NCBI GenBank assembly: GCA_041694515.1
Contig: JASMSZ010000151.1
Location: 1 to 22,115 of the forward strand
Origin: Halanaerobium sp041694515
GTDB lineage: Bacteria; Bacillota; Halanaerobiia; Halanaerobiales; Halanaerobiaceae
Length of the DNA stretch: 22,115 nt
Direction of reading: 5' to 3'
The notes below the pieces were generated by a model. The model ran no database searches. It worked only from the letters and a program-made list of their open reading frames with translations, and was not told the origin of the DNA. Positions 14,992 through 22,115 of this stretch are shown in pieces. Both the position numbers and the translations under genes were made by a program. Positions within the stretch are counted from its first letter, which is position 1; every line of letters starts with the position of its first letter.

Positions 14992-16330
14992 TCAGAATAA
15001 AAGAATTAAGGATTATTTCTGTAAACATACAACCCGCTGTACAATCGAAGGAGTTAAAAAAAGCAAGCGTTTTGTTGGTCATGATGTGCTGAAGGCAGAT
15101 GCCTGGGACAAGGTAACTGGAGAAGCCGTTTATCCTGATGATATATTTTTCGATGATCTGCTCTACGTTAAAATTAAAAGGGCAGTCCATCCTCATGCAA
15201 TTTTAAAAGATATAGATATTTCGCAGGCTAAAAAAGTAAATGGTGTTGTTGATATTGTGATTGCCGAAGATATTCCGGATGTCAGACAGTTTGGATTGAT
15301 CATCAGAGATCAACCTGTTTTAATTGCCCCCGGAGAAAAGATGCGCTATCTGGGGGATCCGCTGGCAATAGTTGCTGCCGAAACAAAAGAAGCAGCTAAA
15401 AAAGCAAGGGATCTAATTAAAGTTAAAGTGGAAGAATTGGAAGTCATCACCGACCCTTTCCGGGCGATGGAGGATGATGCTCCGGATATTCATCCAGATG
15501 GAAACATAGTAATCACTCATCATCTAAATCGGGGTGATGTTGATGCAGCTTTTAAGAATTCGGCAATAGTGGAAGAAAATCGCTATCAGACTCAGTTTAT
15601 CGATCAGCTGCCGATGCAGAATGAGGCCGGAGTTGCTTTTTATGACGAGCGTCGGGGTGTAGTTAATATTTGGGCTGCAACTCAGTGGCTGCATGATACT
15701 CAGGCAGATGTTGCTCAGTCTTTAAGATTATCAAAAGATCAAATTAGAATTATTCAGCCTACAATTGGAGGCGCCTTTGGTAAAAAAGAAGATGTTTCGG
15801 TTCATATTCATCTGGCTATTGCAGCAATGAGGACCGGTAGACCGGTTAAGCTCTGTTTTACTAGAGAAGAATCGATGATTACTCAGTCCAAGCGGCATCC
15901 AATTACAATTATCAATAAAACAGGTGTAGATCGTGATGGTTATTTAACCGCCTGGGAAACTAAGTTTATTGGAGATACAGGAGCTTATGCTTCCAGCGGC
16001 CCGGCAGTTGTACACAAGGGAATGTATCATGCAACAGGACCCTATAACTGTCCCAATTTACGCGGAGTCTCTCATGCGGTTTATACCAATAACACTTATG
16101 CTGGAGCAATGCGCGGTTTTGGTACAGCTCAGGGAGCTTTTGCCTATGAACAGCAGATGGATATACTGGCCGAAAAATTAAGTATAGATCCGGCAGAATT
16201 TAGACTTAAAAATATCTATCAAAAAGACTCAATTACTCCTAACGGTCAGCAGCTTACTCACAGTGTCAATGCAGAAGAAACAATCAAAAGAGTGATGGAG
16301 CTCAGTGACTGGAAAGGGGGCAGAAAATAA
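14984..16330 (+). CDS. Molybdenum hydroxylase, N-terminal half of split Mo subunit (NdhL-like)
   Basis: 448 residues from GTG 14984, which has AAGGAAG eight bases upstream; the earlier in-frame ATG at 14918 lies inside the iron-sulfur gene. It contains the first aldehyde-oxidase/xanthine-dehydrogenase domain (DAWDKVTGEAVYPDD) and the first molybdopterin domain, with GGAFGKKED at 262-270 and GAMRGFG at 374-380. It ends cleanly after GQQLTHSVNAEETIKRVMEL, where the full-length paralogue XdhA continues into its second molybdopterin domain. Mass is about 50 kDa, the size of NdhL from Eubacterium barkeri nicotinate dehydrogenase. Where XdhA has EHSYLEPEA, this protein has DQLPMQNEA, so Gln212 replaces the Glu used by xanthine oxidases for purine binding. 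Substrate is therefore doubtful: nicotinate-like heteroaromatic or a modified purine. Assembly with the next gene product is required for a complete active site. Confidence 0.9.
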   Translation: MTDQNKRIKDYFCKHTTRCTIEGVKKSKRFVGHDVLKADAWDKVTGEAVYPDDIFFDDLLYVKIKRAVHPHAILKDIDISQAKKVNGVVDIVIAEDIPDVRQFGLIIRDQPVLIAPGEKMRYLGDPLAIVAAETKEAAKKARDLIKVKVEELEVITDPFRAMEDDAPDIHPDGNIVITHHLNRGDVDAAFKNSAIVEENRYQTQFIDQLPMQNEAGVAFYDERRGVVNIWAATQWLHDTQADVAQSLRLSKDQIRIIQPTIGGAFGKKEDVSVHIHLAIAAMRTGRPVKLCFTREESMITQSKRHPITIINKTGVDRDGYLTAWETKFIGDTGAYASSGPAVVHKGMYHATGPYNCPNLRGVSHAVYTNNTYAGAMRGFGTAQGAFAYEQQMDILAEKLSIDPAEFRLKNIYQKDSITPNGQQLTHSVNAEETIKRVMELSDWKGGRK

Positions 16331-17331
16331 TGAAAAAATTTGGACGCGGACTGGCAACAATCATGTTTGGCTTTGGTTATGGTGAGGGTTTTCCTGATCA
16401 TTCTATTGCCTCAATTGAAATTAAAGAAGATGAGCGAATAGTAATCAGGACAGCTGCAGCCGATGTTGGGCAGGGAGTTATTACAACAGTGATTCAGATT
16501 GCAGCCGAAATTTTAAGAATTAATCCTGAATATTTTGAAGTGGTTCAGGGTGATACCCATAAAACTAAAAATTCAGGTTCAACCTCTGCTACCAGACAGA
16601 CCTATTTTACCGGTAATGCAGTCAAAAAAGCAGCCGAAGATCTGCTGGCCAATCTATATCACTACGGCAGTTTAGAATTTCGCAGCAACCATCCGGAAAT
16701 TGCAATTGAGGATGGAAAAATCTATATGTATGATGACCCGGACGATTATATAACTTACTGGGAAATGGCAGAAAGAGTTAGAGAAAGAGGTAAAAAACTG
16801 GAAGCAGAAGGAAGTTTCTTCCCTGTAACCTACAGTCCTGATGAAAACGGTCAGGCAGACAAAGTCTATGTAGCCTATACTTTCCTTTCTCAGGTGATTG
16901 ATATTGAAATTGATACAGATACCGGCACAATTGATCTCCTGGATGTTTATACAGCTGTTGATCTTGGTAAAGCAATCAATCCCAAAAATGTTGAAGGCCA
17001 GATTGAAGGTGGAACTGTTCAGGGACTGGGAATGGGCATGATGGAAGACCAGGTGATCCGCAATGGTAAAACACTCAATGCCGGGATGACAGATTATCTG
17101 GTGCCGACAAGTGTTGACGTACCAAAATTTAAGCATTATCTGGTTGAAGAAGAAGATTCTGAAGGACCTTTTGGAGCCAAAGGAGTTGGAGAACCGACTT
17201 TGATTGCTGCCGCACCGGCACTGGCCAATGCTGTTTATGATGCAATTGGAGTTAGATTCTTTGATTTACCGATTAGTCCCTCAAAAATCAAAAAAGCTCT
17301 GAAGGAAAAAGAAAAAGAAGAAAATAGTTAA
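16330..17331 (+). CDS. Molybdenum hydroxylase, C-terminal half of split Mo subunit (NdhM-like)
   Basis: 333 residues (about 37 kDa) forming the second molybdopterin-binding domain only. Motifs are GFGYGEG (14-20), DVGQGVITTVIQIAAE (45-60), the cofactor-contact region SGSTSATRQTYFTGNA (82-97), DLGKAINPKNVEGQ (211-224) and GAKGVGEPTL (282-291), with the catalytic base expected at Glu288. Nicotinate dehydrogenase NdhM has its Glu at about 289, from memory. The ATG overlaps the previous stop by one base (TAATG) with a GGGG-rich ribosome site nine bases upstream, which is typical translational coupling and not a frameshift scar. Together with the 448-residue chain it makes one molybdenum subunit. 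No separate maturation factor for molybdenum-sulfur or selenium insertion follows. Confidence 0.9.
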   Translation: MKKFGRGLATIMFGFGYGEGFPDHSIASIEIKEDERIVIRTAAADVGQGVITTVIQIAAEILRINPEYFEVVQGDTHKTKNSGSTSATRQTYFTGNAVKKAAEDLLANLYHYGSLEFRSNHPEIAIEDGKIYMYDDPDDYITYWEMAERVRERGKKLEAEGSFFPVTYSPDENGQADKVYVAYTFLSQVIDIEIDTDTGTIDLLDVYTAVDLGKAINPKNVEGQIEGGTVQGLGMGMMEDQVIRNGKTLNAGMTDYLVPTSVDVPKFKHYLVEEEDSEGPFGAKGVGEPTLIAAAPALANAVYDAIGVRFFDLPISPSKIKKALKEKEKEENS

Positions 17332-17441
17332 TAACTGCTAAATATTTTCTAACTGAAATAAAAAAGGGAGCAAGTTAAGCTGAAGCAGATAAGCCAGCAA
17401 AAAAATTATAGTAATTAAATATAAACAGGAGAGTGAAAAAG

Positions 17442-18527
17442 ATGGCTGATTTAAGTGTTAAACTGTTTGATTTTACTTTAAAAAATCCGGTAATGCCGGC
17501 TGCAGGACCACCAATTAAAGATGCAAAAATGGCAGCTAAAGCAAAAGAAGGCGGTACAGGAGCAATTGTAACCAAGACTATTTCTACAGAAGCAGCAGAG
17601 GTTCCCCGGCCCAATATGGCTCAGACCAGAGGTGGTTTTATGAACACAGAGCTCTGGTCAGAAATGGGACCTGACCACTGGCTAGAAAACGAATATCCTG
17701 AAATTAAAGATTTAGGACTGCCGGTAATCGTTGGTCTGGGCTACAGTGCTGAGCAGATTAGTGAACTGGTCAAAAAGACCGAAGCCTATGCTGATGCTTT
17801 TGAGCTGTCAACTCATTATTTAGGCAGTGATACTTCTCCGGTTGTAGAAAGTATCAAAGCTGCAAAAAAAGCTACTGATAAACCGGTAATGGTTAAATTA
17901 AGCCCGCAGATTGATATTCCCAAATTTGCCAGGGCCGCAGCAGAGGCTGGAGCTGATGGACTCGTTTTAATCAATTCTTTTGGACCAACCCTTGATTTTG
18001 ATATAGATAGTGGTAGACCTCTGATGGGTAGTGAAGATGGTTATGGCTGGCTTTCCGGAGAGGCAATTTTCCCGCTGGCCTTAAGAGCGGTTTTTCAGGC
18101 TGTTCAGACCGTGGATATTCCAGTTTTAGCTGTTGGTGGAATTTCTACCGGAGCCGATGCTGTCAAGATGATCATGGCTGGAGCCCAGGCAGTACAGACC
18201 TGTACAGCTGCTATACTTAAGGGTCCTAAAATTTACGGTAAAATTGCAGAAGAAATTGATCAATACTTAGAAAAACATGGTTATCAGAATCTGGAGCAGA
18301 TCAGAGGTCTGGCCCAGAAGGTGGCTCCAGAAGCAGCAAATTACGAAACAAGGGTCCCTAAAATTAAAAGGGATAACTGTACCGGCTGTAGACTCTGTAT
18401 TATCAGCTGTGTTTATGATGCTAATTATCTAGATGATGAGAAGAAGATTGTAATTGACGCTGAAAAATGTGCCGGCTGTGGACTCTGTGTTACCCGCTGT
18501 AACTTTGAGGCTCTGGCACTGGCATAA
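17442..18527 (+). CDS. preA: PreA-like flavin/iron-sulfur oxidoreductase
   Basis: 361 residues. A dihydroorotate/dihydropyrimidine dehydrogenase-type FMN barrel spans about 1-285 (NPVMPAAGPP at 15-24, VMVKLSPQ at 149-156, VLAVGGISTGADAVKMIMAGAQAVQ at 228-252). Two ferredoxin [4Fe-4S] motifs follow: Cys313/316/319/323 and Cys343/346/349/353. PreA with PreT reduces uracil and thymine with NAD(P)H. Here the active-site loop normally reading N-x-S-C-P reads ELSTH at 121-125, so the substrate Asn and the catalytic Cys are both replaced (Glu121, Thr124). No PreT gene is adjacent. The substrate is probably not uracil; a purine-ring reduction is one guess. The start is ATG 17442, eight bases after AGGAGAG, rather than GTG 17433, which overlaps that site. 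Family is confident, name and function tentative. The 110 bp before it show nothing clear. Confidence 0.82.
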   Translation: MADLSVKLFDFTLKNPVMPAAGPPIKDAKMAAKAKEGGTGAIVTKTISTEAAEVPRPNMAQTRGGFMNTELWSEMGPDHWLENEYPEIKDLGLPVIVGLGYSAEQISELVKKTEAYADAFELSTHYLGSDTSPVVESIKAAKKATDKPVMVKLSPQIDIPKFARAAAEAGADGLVLINSFGPTLDFDIDSGRPLMGSEDGYGWLSGEAIFPLALRAVFQAVQTVDIPVLAVGGISTGADAVKMIMAGAQAVQTCTAAILKGPKIYGKIAEEIDQYLEKHGYQNLEQIRGLAQKVAPEAANYETRVPKIKRDNCTGCRLCIISCVYDANYLDDEKKIVIDAEKCAGCGLCVTRCNFEALALA

Positions 18528-18545
18528 TTGAGAGAGGGGGAGCTT

Positions 18546-20297
18546 ATGCTGAGAAAAGAATTATTAAGACAGGCACGCGGCCTGGAAAAAGCAGATAAAG
18601 TATTTAAAAACGCGGTAATTGTTGATGTGTTTAATGAACGATTAATCGAAAATGATATTGCAGTTGCAGATGGAATTATAATTGGAATTGGTGATTATCA
18701 GGGAAAAGAAGAAATCGATCTGGGAGGGAGAATAGTTACACCTGGTTTAATTGATGCCCATCTTCATATCGAATCTTCGATGACCAATGTAGATGAGTTT
18801 GCCCGGGTGATTATTCCCCGGGGGACAACTACCATTGTAGCTGATCCTCACGAAATTGCTAATGTAGCCGGTTTAACCGGGATTAAATATTTGCTGAAAG
18901 CCGGTAATTCTCAGCCCTGGAATTTTAATCTGATGCTCCCTTCCTGTGTGCCAGCTTCTAAATTTGAGAATTCAGGCGCTAAACTTTCGGCAGCCGACCT
19001 CAAGCCATTAATTGATGAAAAAGGAATTTTTGGACTGGGAGAAGTCATGGACTTCCCTTCAGTTATTAATGGAGATCCGGAAATTTGGGATAAAATTGAA
19101 ATGGCTTCTGATTTATTCAAGGATGGCCATGCACCTGGTTTATCCGAAAATGATTTAAATGCCTATTTACTGGCAGATATTAAAGCTGATCATGAGGCAA
19201 CAACAGCTGAGGAAGCGCTGGAGAAGGTTGCTAAGGGGATGTACATTATGATCAGAGAAGGTTCGGTCACCAGAGATTTAGTCAGCCTGCTGCCTGCTGT
19301 TAACAGCAGTAATTCTTCCCGCTTCCTGTTTGCGACAGATGACAGACACCCGGGAGATCTGATTGAGGAAGGACAGATTGATTTTGCTGTCCGGAAAGCA
19401 ATTCAGTATGGTCTTTCTCCCTTAAGAGCAGTTAAGATGGCGACAATTAATGCCGCAGAAGCTCTGGGAATGAAAAAACTGGGAGCCATTGCCCCCGGTT
19501 ATCAGGCAGATTTATTGATCTTTGATAATCTGCGGGAATTTGATGTTAAAAAAGTTTATAAGGAGGGGCGTCTGGTCGCTGAAGATGGAACTTTACTTAA
19601 ATCAATTGATGATAAAATTTCCCTGGATCGAGAAGATTTTATGAACCAGGAAATTGAGGAAAAGATCTTTAATTCAATTAGAGTTGGAGAAATTTCGGAG
19701 GCAGATTTTCTACTGCCGGCTGCCAGAAAATATAGAGTCATCGAATTGATCAAAGATCAGGTAGTGACTGGAGAGTCCTTTTATCAGACAGAAGCAGAAT
19801 ATGATGGGGAACCTCCTGCAATTGAGTTGATTGGCCATAATCTGGTTAAACTGGCTGTTGTAGAAAGACACCATCAGACTGGAAATGTTGGTCTGGGTCT
19901 GCTCCGCAACTTTGGCCTGCGTCAGGGTGCGATTGCAACTTCGATTGGACATGATGCTCACAATATAATTGTGGCGGGAATTGGAGCTAAAGATATGGAG
20001 CTTGCTGTTAGAGAAATTGAAAAGATGCAGGGCGGCCTGGTGATTGTTGTTGATGGTAAAGTAAAAGCATCACTGGCTTTACCTGTAGCTGGTTTAATGG
20101 CTGTTAAGTCAGTCAAAGAAGTTGCAAACTACTTAAATAAAATGAGGGAAATTGCAAATGATCTGGGGGTTAGCCGGGATGGCCCTTTTATGACTTTATC
20201 TTTTATGGCTTTAACTGTAATTCCAGAACTCAAATTGACTGATCAGGGATTATTTGATGTGAATAAATTTGAAAAGCTTGAGTTGATTATAGAATGA
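18546..20297 (+). CDS. ade: Adenine deaminase
   Basis: 583 residues from ATG 18546 (site AGGGGGAG), similar in length to B. subtilis and E. coli adenine deaminases. Metal and active-site motifs are DAHLHIES (70-77), VADPHEIANVAG (98-109), PSCVPASKFENSGA (132-145), GLGEVMDF (163-170), DGHAPGLSENDLNAY (193-207) and ADHE (214-217). The C-terminal ADE domain contains NVGLGLLRNFGL and the TSIGHDAHNIIVAG stretch. It converts adenine to hypoxanthine and ammonia with a dinuclear Fe/Mn centre, feeding xanthine dehydrogenase. It lies 18 bp after the PreA-like gene. A weak AT-rich hairpin (about 20306-20339) follows the stop but I do not call it a terminator. Confidence 0.95.
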   Translation: MLRKELLRQARGLEKADKVFKNAVIVDVFNERLIENDIAVADGIIIGIGDYQGKEEIDLGGRIVTPGLIDAHLHIESSMTNVDEFARVIIPRGTTTIVADPHEIANVAGLTGIKYLLKAGNSQPWNFNLMLPSCVPASKFENSGAKLSAADLKPLIDEKGIFGLGEVMDFPSVINGDPEIWDKIEMASDLFKDGHAPGLSENDLNAYLLADIKADHEATTAEEALEKVAKGMYIMIREGSVTRDLVSLLPAVNSSNSSRFLFATDDRHPGDLIEEGQIDFAVRKAIQYGLSPLRAVKMATINAAEALGMKKLGAIAPGYQADLLIFDNLREFDVKKVYKEGRLVAEDGTLLKSIDDKISLDREDFMNQEIEEKIFNSIRVGEISEADFLLPAARKYRVIELIKDQVVTGESFYQTEAEYDGEPPAIELIGHNLVKLAVVERHHQTGNVGLGLLRNFGLRQGAIATSIGHDAHNIIVAGIGAKDMELAVREIEKMQGGLVIVVDGKVKASLALPVAGLMAVKSVKEVANYLNKMREIANDLGVSRDGPFMTLSFMALTVIPELKLTDQGLFDVNKFEKLELIIE

Positions 20298-20358
20298 TTT
20301 AAAAGCCTATTTAAAATATTGTATTTATGTATTTTTAGGAACTGATTTTAAAAGTATA

Positions 20359-20387
20359 TTGACAAGCTGCTCAACATTATCTATAAT
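20359..20387 (+). promoter_or_regulatory. Consensus sigma-A promoter for the riboswitch-controlled permease gene
   Basis: TTGACA at 20359-20364 and TATAAT at 20382-20387 are both perfect consensus hexamers with a 17-base spacer. Transcription should start near 20394, about 70 bases before the purine aptamer. This makes the permease its own transcription unit, separate from adenine deaminase. Confidence 0.85.
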
Positions 20388-20465
20388 AATAGATGGAATT
20401 AAAATCAGCTCATTATTTTTAAAATATGTAAATAATTATAAATTAAAGCTATAAATTTAAATAGG

Positions 20466-20532
20466 CCTCGTATAATTGTGATGATATGGTTCACAAGTTT
20501 CTAGTGTCAGCCGATAACTGACAACTATGAGG
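20466..20532 (+). promoter_or_regulatory. Purine (guanine-class) riboswitch aptamer
   Basis: The core matches the xpt-type purine aptamer. P1 is CCTCGTA/TATGAGG (20466-20472 with 20526-20532, one G-U). P2 is TTGTGA/TCACAA around a loop containing GATATGG. The junction has AGTTTCTA, and P3 is GTCAG/CTGAC (20506-20510 with 20518-20522) with loop CCGATAA. The specificity base in the 3' junction ACTAT is C (20525, equivalent to xpt C74), so guanine or hypoxanthine is expected rather than adenine, which pairs with U there. The terminator lies unusually far downstream (about 115 bases). It should turn the permease gene off when guanine or hypoxanthine is abundant. Confidence 0.94.
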
Positions 20533-20646
20533 GAAATAAATTAGTCTATCTGTTTTGAAAAAGAGAAATCTTTATTAATTTTTAGTGGGTAAATAAAAGC
20601 AGTAGATCTAATTTATACATGGAGCCCATGTTTTATCTTTCGGATA

Positions 20647-20700
20647 AACCCGTGAAGATAGATTCCTCTTAGTTGAGGTATCTATTTTTGCGGGTTTTTT
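20647..20700 (+). terminator. Rho-independent terminator of the riboswitch expression platform
   Basis: AACCCG (20647-20652) pairs with CGGGTT (20691-20696), ATAGAT (20658-20663) with ATCTAT (20680-20685) and CCTC (20665-20668) with GAGG (20675-20678), followed by a T-rich tail. Its 5' half can instead pair with the aptamer: CCTCTTAGTT (20665-20674) with AACTATGAGG (20523-20532, 9 of 10 pairs), continued by AGATAGA (20656-20662) with TCTATCT (20544-20550). That is the mutually exclusive antiterminator expected of an OFF switch. Between aptamer and terminator lie two small hairpins: ACATGG/CCATGT, then TTTATC/GATAAA. Confidence 0.85.
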
Positions 20701-20716
20701 GTTTTAATAGATTATG

Positions 20717-20796
20717 CGCTCTAAAAAGAAGGCTCAGAGTGACGGCCTCGACGGCCTAATGCTGAGCCGACCATACGTTCTAAAAAGAAGGCTCAG
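20717..20796. repeat. 21-bp direct repeat pair with alternative hairpins in the permease leader
   Basis: Bases 20717-20737 and 20776-20796 are 21-bp direct repeats with one mismatch, each ending in GGCTCAG. Between them, CTGAGCC (20762-20768) is complementary to that heptamer, so it can pair with the upstream copy (loop containing GACGGCCT twice) or the downstream copy, but not both. The pair lies between the terminator and the permease ribosome binding site at about 20852. It may be a second regulatory layer or a small repeat. Confidence 0.6.
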
Positions 20797-20868
20797 TGAA
20801 CGAAAGGTGGTGAAAACTTTAATTCAGCTTTAGATATCTAGACAAAAAATAAGGAGGGTATTTAATTA

Positions 20869-22115
20869 ATGACTAATAATAATGGAACTTTAGAAAATTT
20901 ATTTAAGTTAAAAGAAAACAATACTGATGTGAAGACTGAGGTTATTGCTGGTTTCACTACTTTTATGACAATGGCTTATATTATTTTTGTTAATCCGAAT
21001 ATTTTAAGTGCTGCAGGAATGCCTTTTGATGGAGTATTTATTGCTACTATCATGGGTGCAATTTTAGGTACACTGGCAATGGCATTTTTAACTAATTATC
21101 CCTTTGCTCTGGCTTCTGGAATGGGGCTTAATGCATTTTTTGCCTATTCTGTAGTTATTGGGATGGGAGTTACCTGGCAGGCGGCACTGGGAATTATATT
21201 CCTGGAAGGTATTATCTTTATTATTTTGAGTGTGACCCCTGTTAGAGAAATGATTGTAAACAGTATTCCGATGGCTCTAAAAACGGGTATCAGTACAGGT
21301 ATTGGTTTATTTATTGCTTTTATCGGTCTGCAGAATGCCGGTATTGTAGTTCAGGATGACGCAACACTAGTTGCTATGGGTAGTGTCTTAACAGGTCCTG
21401 GTCTGGTTGCTTTATTTGGTCTGATCTTAACAGGTATTTTACATGCAAAAAAGGTAAAAGGTGCTCTTCTCTGGGGTATCCTGGCATCTACAGCTTTTGG
21501 CTGGATTAATGGTGTAACACCTGCTTTTAGTGGAGTGGTTGCAGTGCCGCAGATGGCTGACTGGTCAGAAGTATTATTTCAGTTAGATATTGGGTCAGCT
21601 TTAAGTATGGGAATGTTTGGTGTTTTACTCTCATTCCTATTTGTAGATATGTTTGATACAGCCGGGACTTTAGTTGGTGTAAGTCAGCAGGCTGGTTACT
21701 TAGATGAGAATGGAGATCTACCAAAAGCAAGTAAGGCTCTTTTAGCTGATGCTATTGGTACCACAGGTGGTGCTTTATTTGGTACAAGTACAGTAACAAC
21801 ATATGTTGAGTCTGCTTCTGGTGTAGCTGAAGGTGGGCGTACAGGTCTAACCGGAGTAGTAGTTTCTATACTATTTTTCCTGGCATTATTTTTTAGACCT
21901 TTAATTGGAATAGTTCCTGGAGCTGCAACTGCACCTGCCTTAATTGTTGTTGGTACCATGATGATGACTAATATTACAAATCTTGACTGGGATGACTTCA
22001 CTGAAATCCTGCCAGCTTTTATAGCTATGATTGCTATGCCTTTAACCTATTCAATCTCTAATGGTATTGCTCTTGGATTTATTGTTTATCCATTAGTTAA
22101 GCTCTTTACCGGTAA
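20869..22115 (+). CDS. AzgA/PbuG-type purine permease, 3'-truncated
   Basis: Open from ATG 20869 (site AAGGAGGG) to the window end, 415 codons without a stop, so only the last few residues are missing. It starts with a soluble stretch and then EVIAGFTTFMTMAYIIFVNP, the hallmark of the AzgA branch. Further family blocks are ASGMGLNAFFAYSVV, GLFIAFIGLQNAGIV, FVDMFDTAGTLVGVSQQAG and the signature GTSTVTTYVESASGVAEGGRTGLTG's core (GTSTVTTYVESASGVAEGG). AzgA/PbuG proteins are proton-coupled importers of adenine, guanine and hypoxanthine, distinct from the XanQ-like permease at 5202-6551. The guanine-class riboswitch and terminator in its leader fit a guanine/hypoxanthine importer, repressed when its substrate is plentiful. 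Confidence 0.93.
   Translation, partial: MTNNNGTLENLFKLKENNTDVKTEVIAGFTTFMTMAYIIFVNPNILSAAGMPFDGVFIATIMGAILGTLAMAFLTNYPFALASGMGLNAFFAYSVVIGMGVTWQAALGIIFLEGIIFIILSVTPVREMIVNSIPMALKTGISTGIGLFIAFIGLQNAGIVVQDDATLVAMGSVLTGPGLVALFGLILTGILHAKKVKGALLWGILASTAFGWINGVTPAFSGVVAVPQMADWSEVLFQLDIGSALSMGMFGVLLSFLFVDMFDTAGTLVGVSQQAGYLDENGDLPKASKALLADAIGTTGGALFGTSTVTTYVESASGVAEGGRTGLTGVVVSILFFLALFFRPLIGIVPGAATAPALIVVGTMMMTNITNLDWDDFTEILPAFIAMIAMPLTYSISNGIALGFIVYPLVKLFTG

Noticed and set aside
16315..16345. The break between the two molybdenum chains as a frameshift or sequencing error
   Set aside because: The junction falls exactly at the linker between molybdopterin domains, has a TAATG coupling overlap and a ribosome binding site, no conserved residue is lost, and the same split is known in nicotinate dehydrogenase.
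20534..20646. A second tandem aptamer (PRPP or another class) between the guanine aptamer and the terminator
   Set aside because: The stretch shows only small hairpins and lacks the conserved ykkC/PRPP sequence blocks, so no second aptamer can be supported.

Overview
The window comes from a low-GC, anaerobic, fermentative Bacillota. Evidence is AT-rich intergenic DNA, AGGAGG-type ribosome binding sites, several TTG/GTG starts behind strong Shine-Dalgarno sequences, a purine riboswitch with a Rho-independent terminator, and enzymes typical of anaerobic purine users. A halophilic member such as Halanaerobiales is plausible, but that is an impression and not shown by the sequence. Every credible gene is on the + strand.

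Layout. (1) 1-1742: the 3' part of a YgeY-type M20 hydrolase and a knotted YgeW-like carbamoyltransferase, bracketed by GTACC-rich palindromes. (2) 1980-4958: a three-gene TRAP transporter (binding protein, small and large membrane subunits). (3) 5202-6551: an NCS2 xanthine/urate/uracil-type permease. (4) 6637-6788: a 152-bp elaborately folded inverted-repeat element. (5) 6894-11895: a three-subunit xanthine dehydrogenase (Mo, FAD, 2x[2Fe-2S]) followed by a probable 8-oxoguanine deaminase. (6) 11890-12162: a 273-bp nested inverted repeat with a three-way-junction core. (7) 12317-17331: SsnA, then a second molybdenum hydroxylase (FAD, FeS, and a Mo subunit split into two chains), with the subunit set and order of Eubacterium barkeri nicotinate dehydrogenase. 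(8) 17442-20297: a PreA-like flavin/iron-sulfur protein with a non-canonical active site, then adenine deaminase. (9) 20359-22115: a sigma-A promoter, guanine-class riboswitch, terminator, a pair of direct repeats, and a truncated AzgA-type purine permease.

How it fits together. Purines enter through the two permeases. Adenine deaminase makes hypoxanthine, xanthine dehydrogenase makes xanthine and urate, and 8-oxoguanine deaminase would also deliver urate. YgeY, YgeW and SsnA belong to the gene set that accompanies anaerobic urate/purine breakdown in enterobacteria and clostridia. A carbamoyltransferase at the end of such a pathway would let the cell recover ATP from ureido nitrogen through carbamoyl phosphate. 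The split hydroxylase, the PreA-like protein and the TRAP transporter have no settled substrate and are the most likely places for undescribed chemistry. The two large folded intergenic elements, each just upstream of a hydroxylase operon, are the strongest unexplained signals at the DNA/RNA level.
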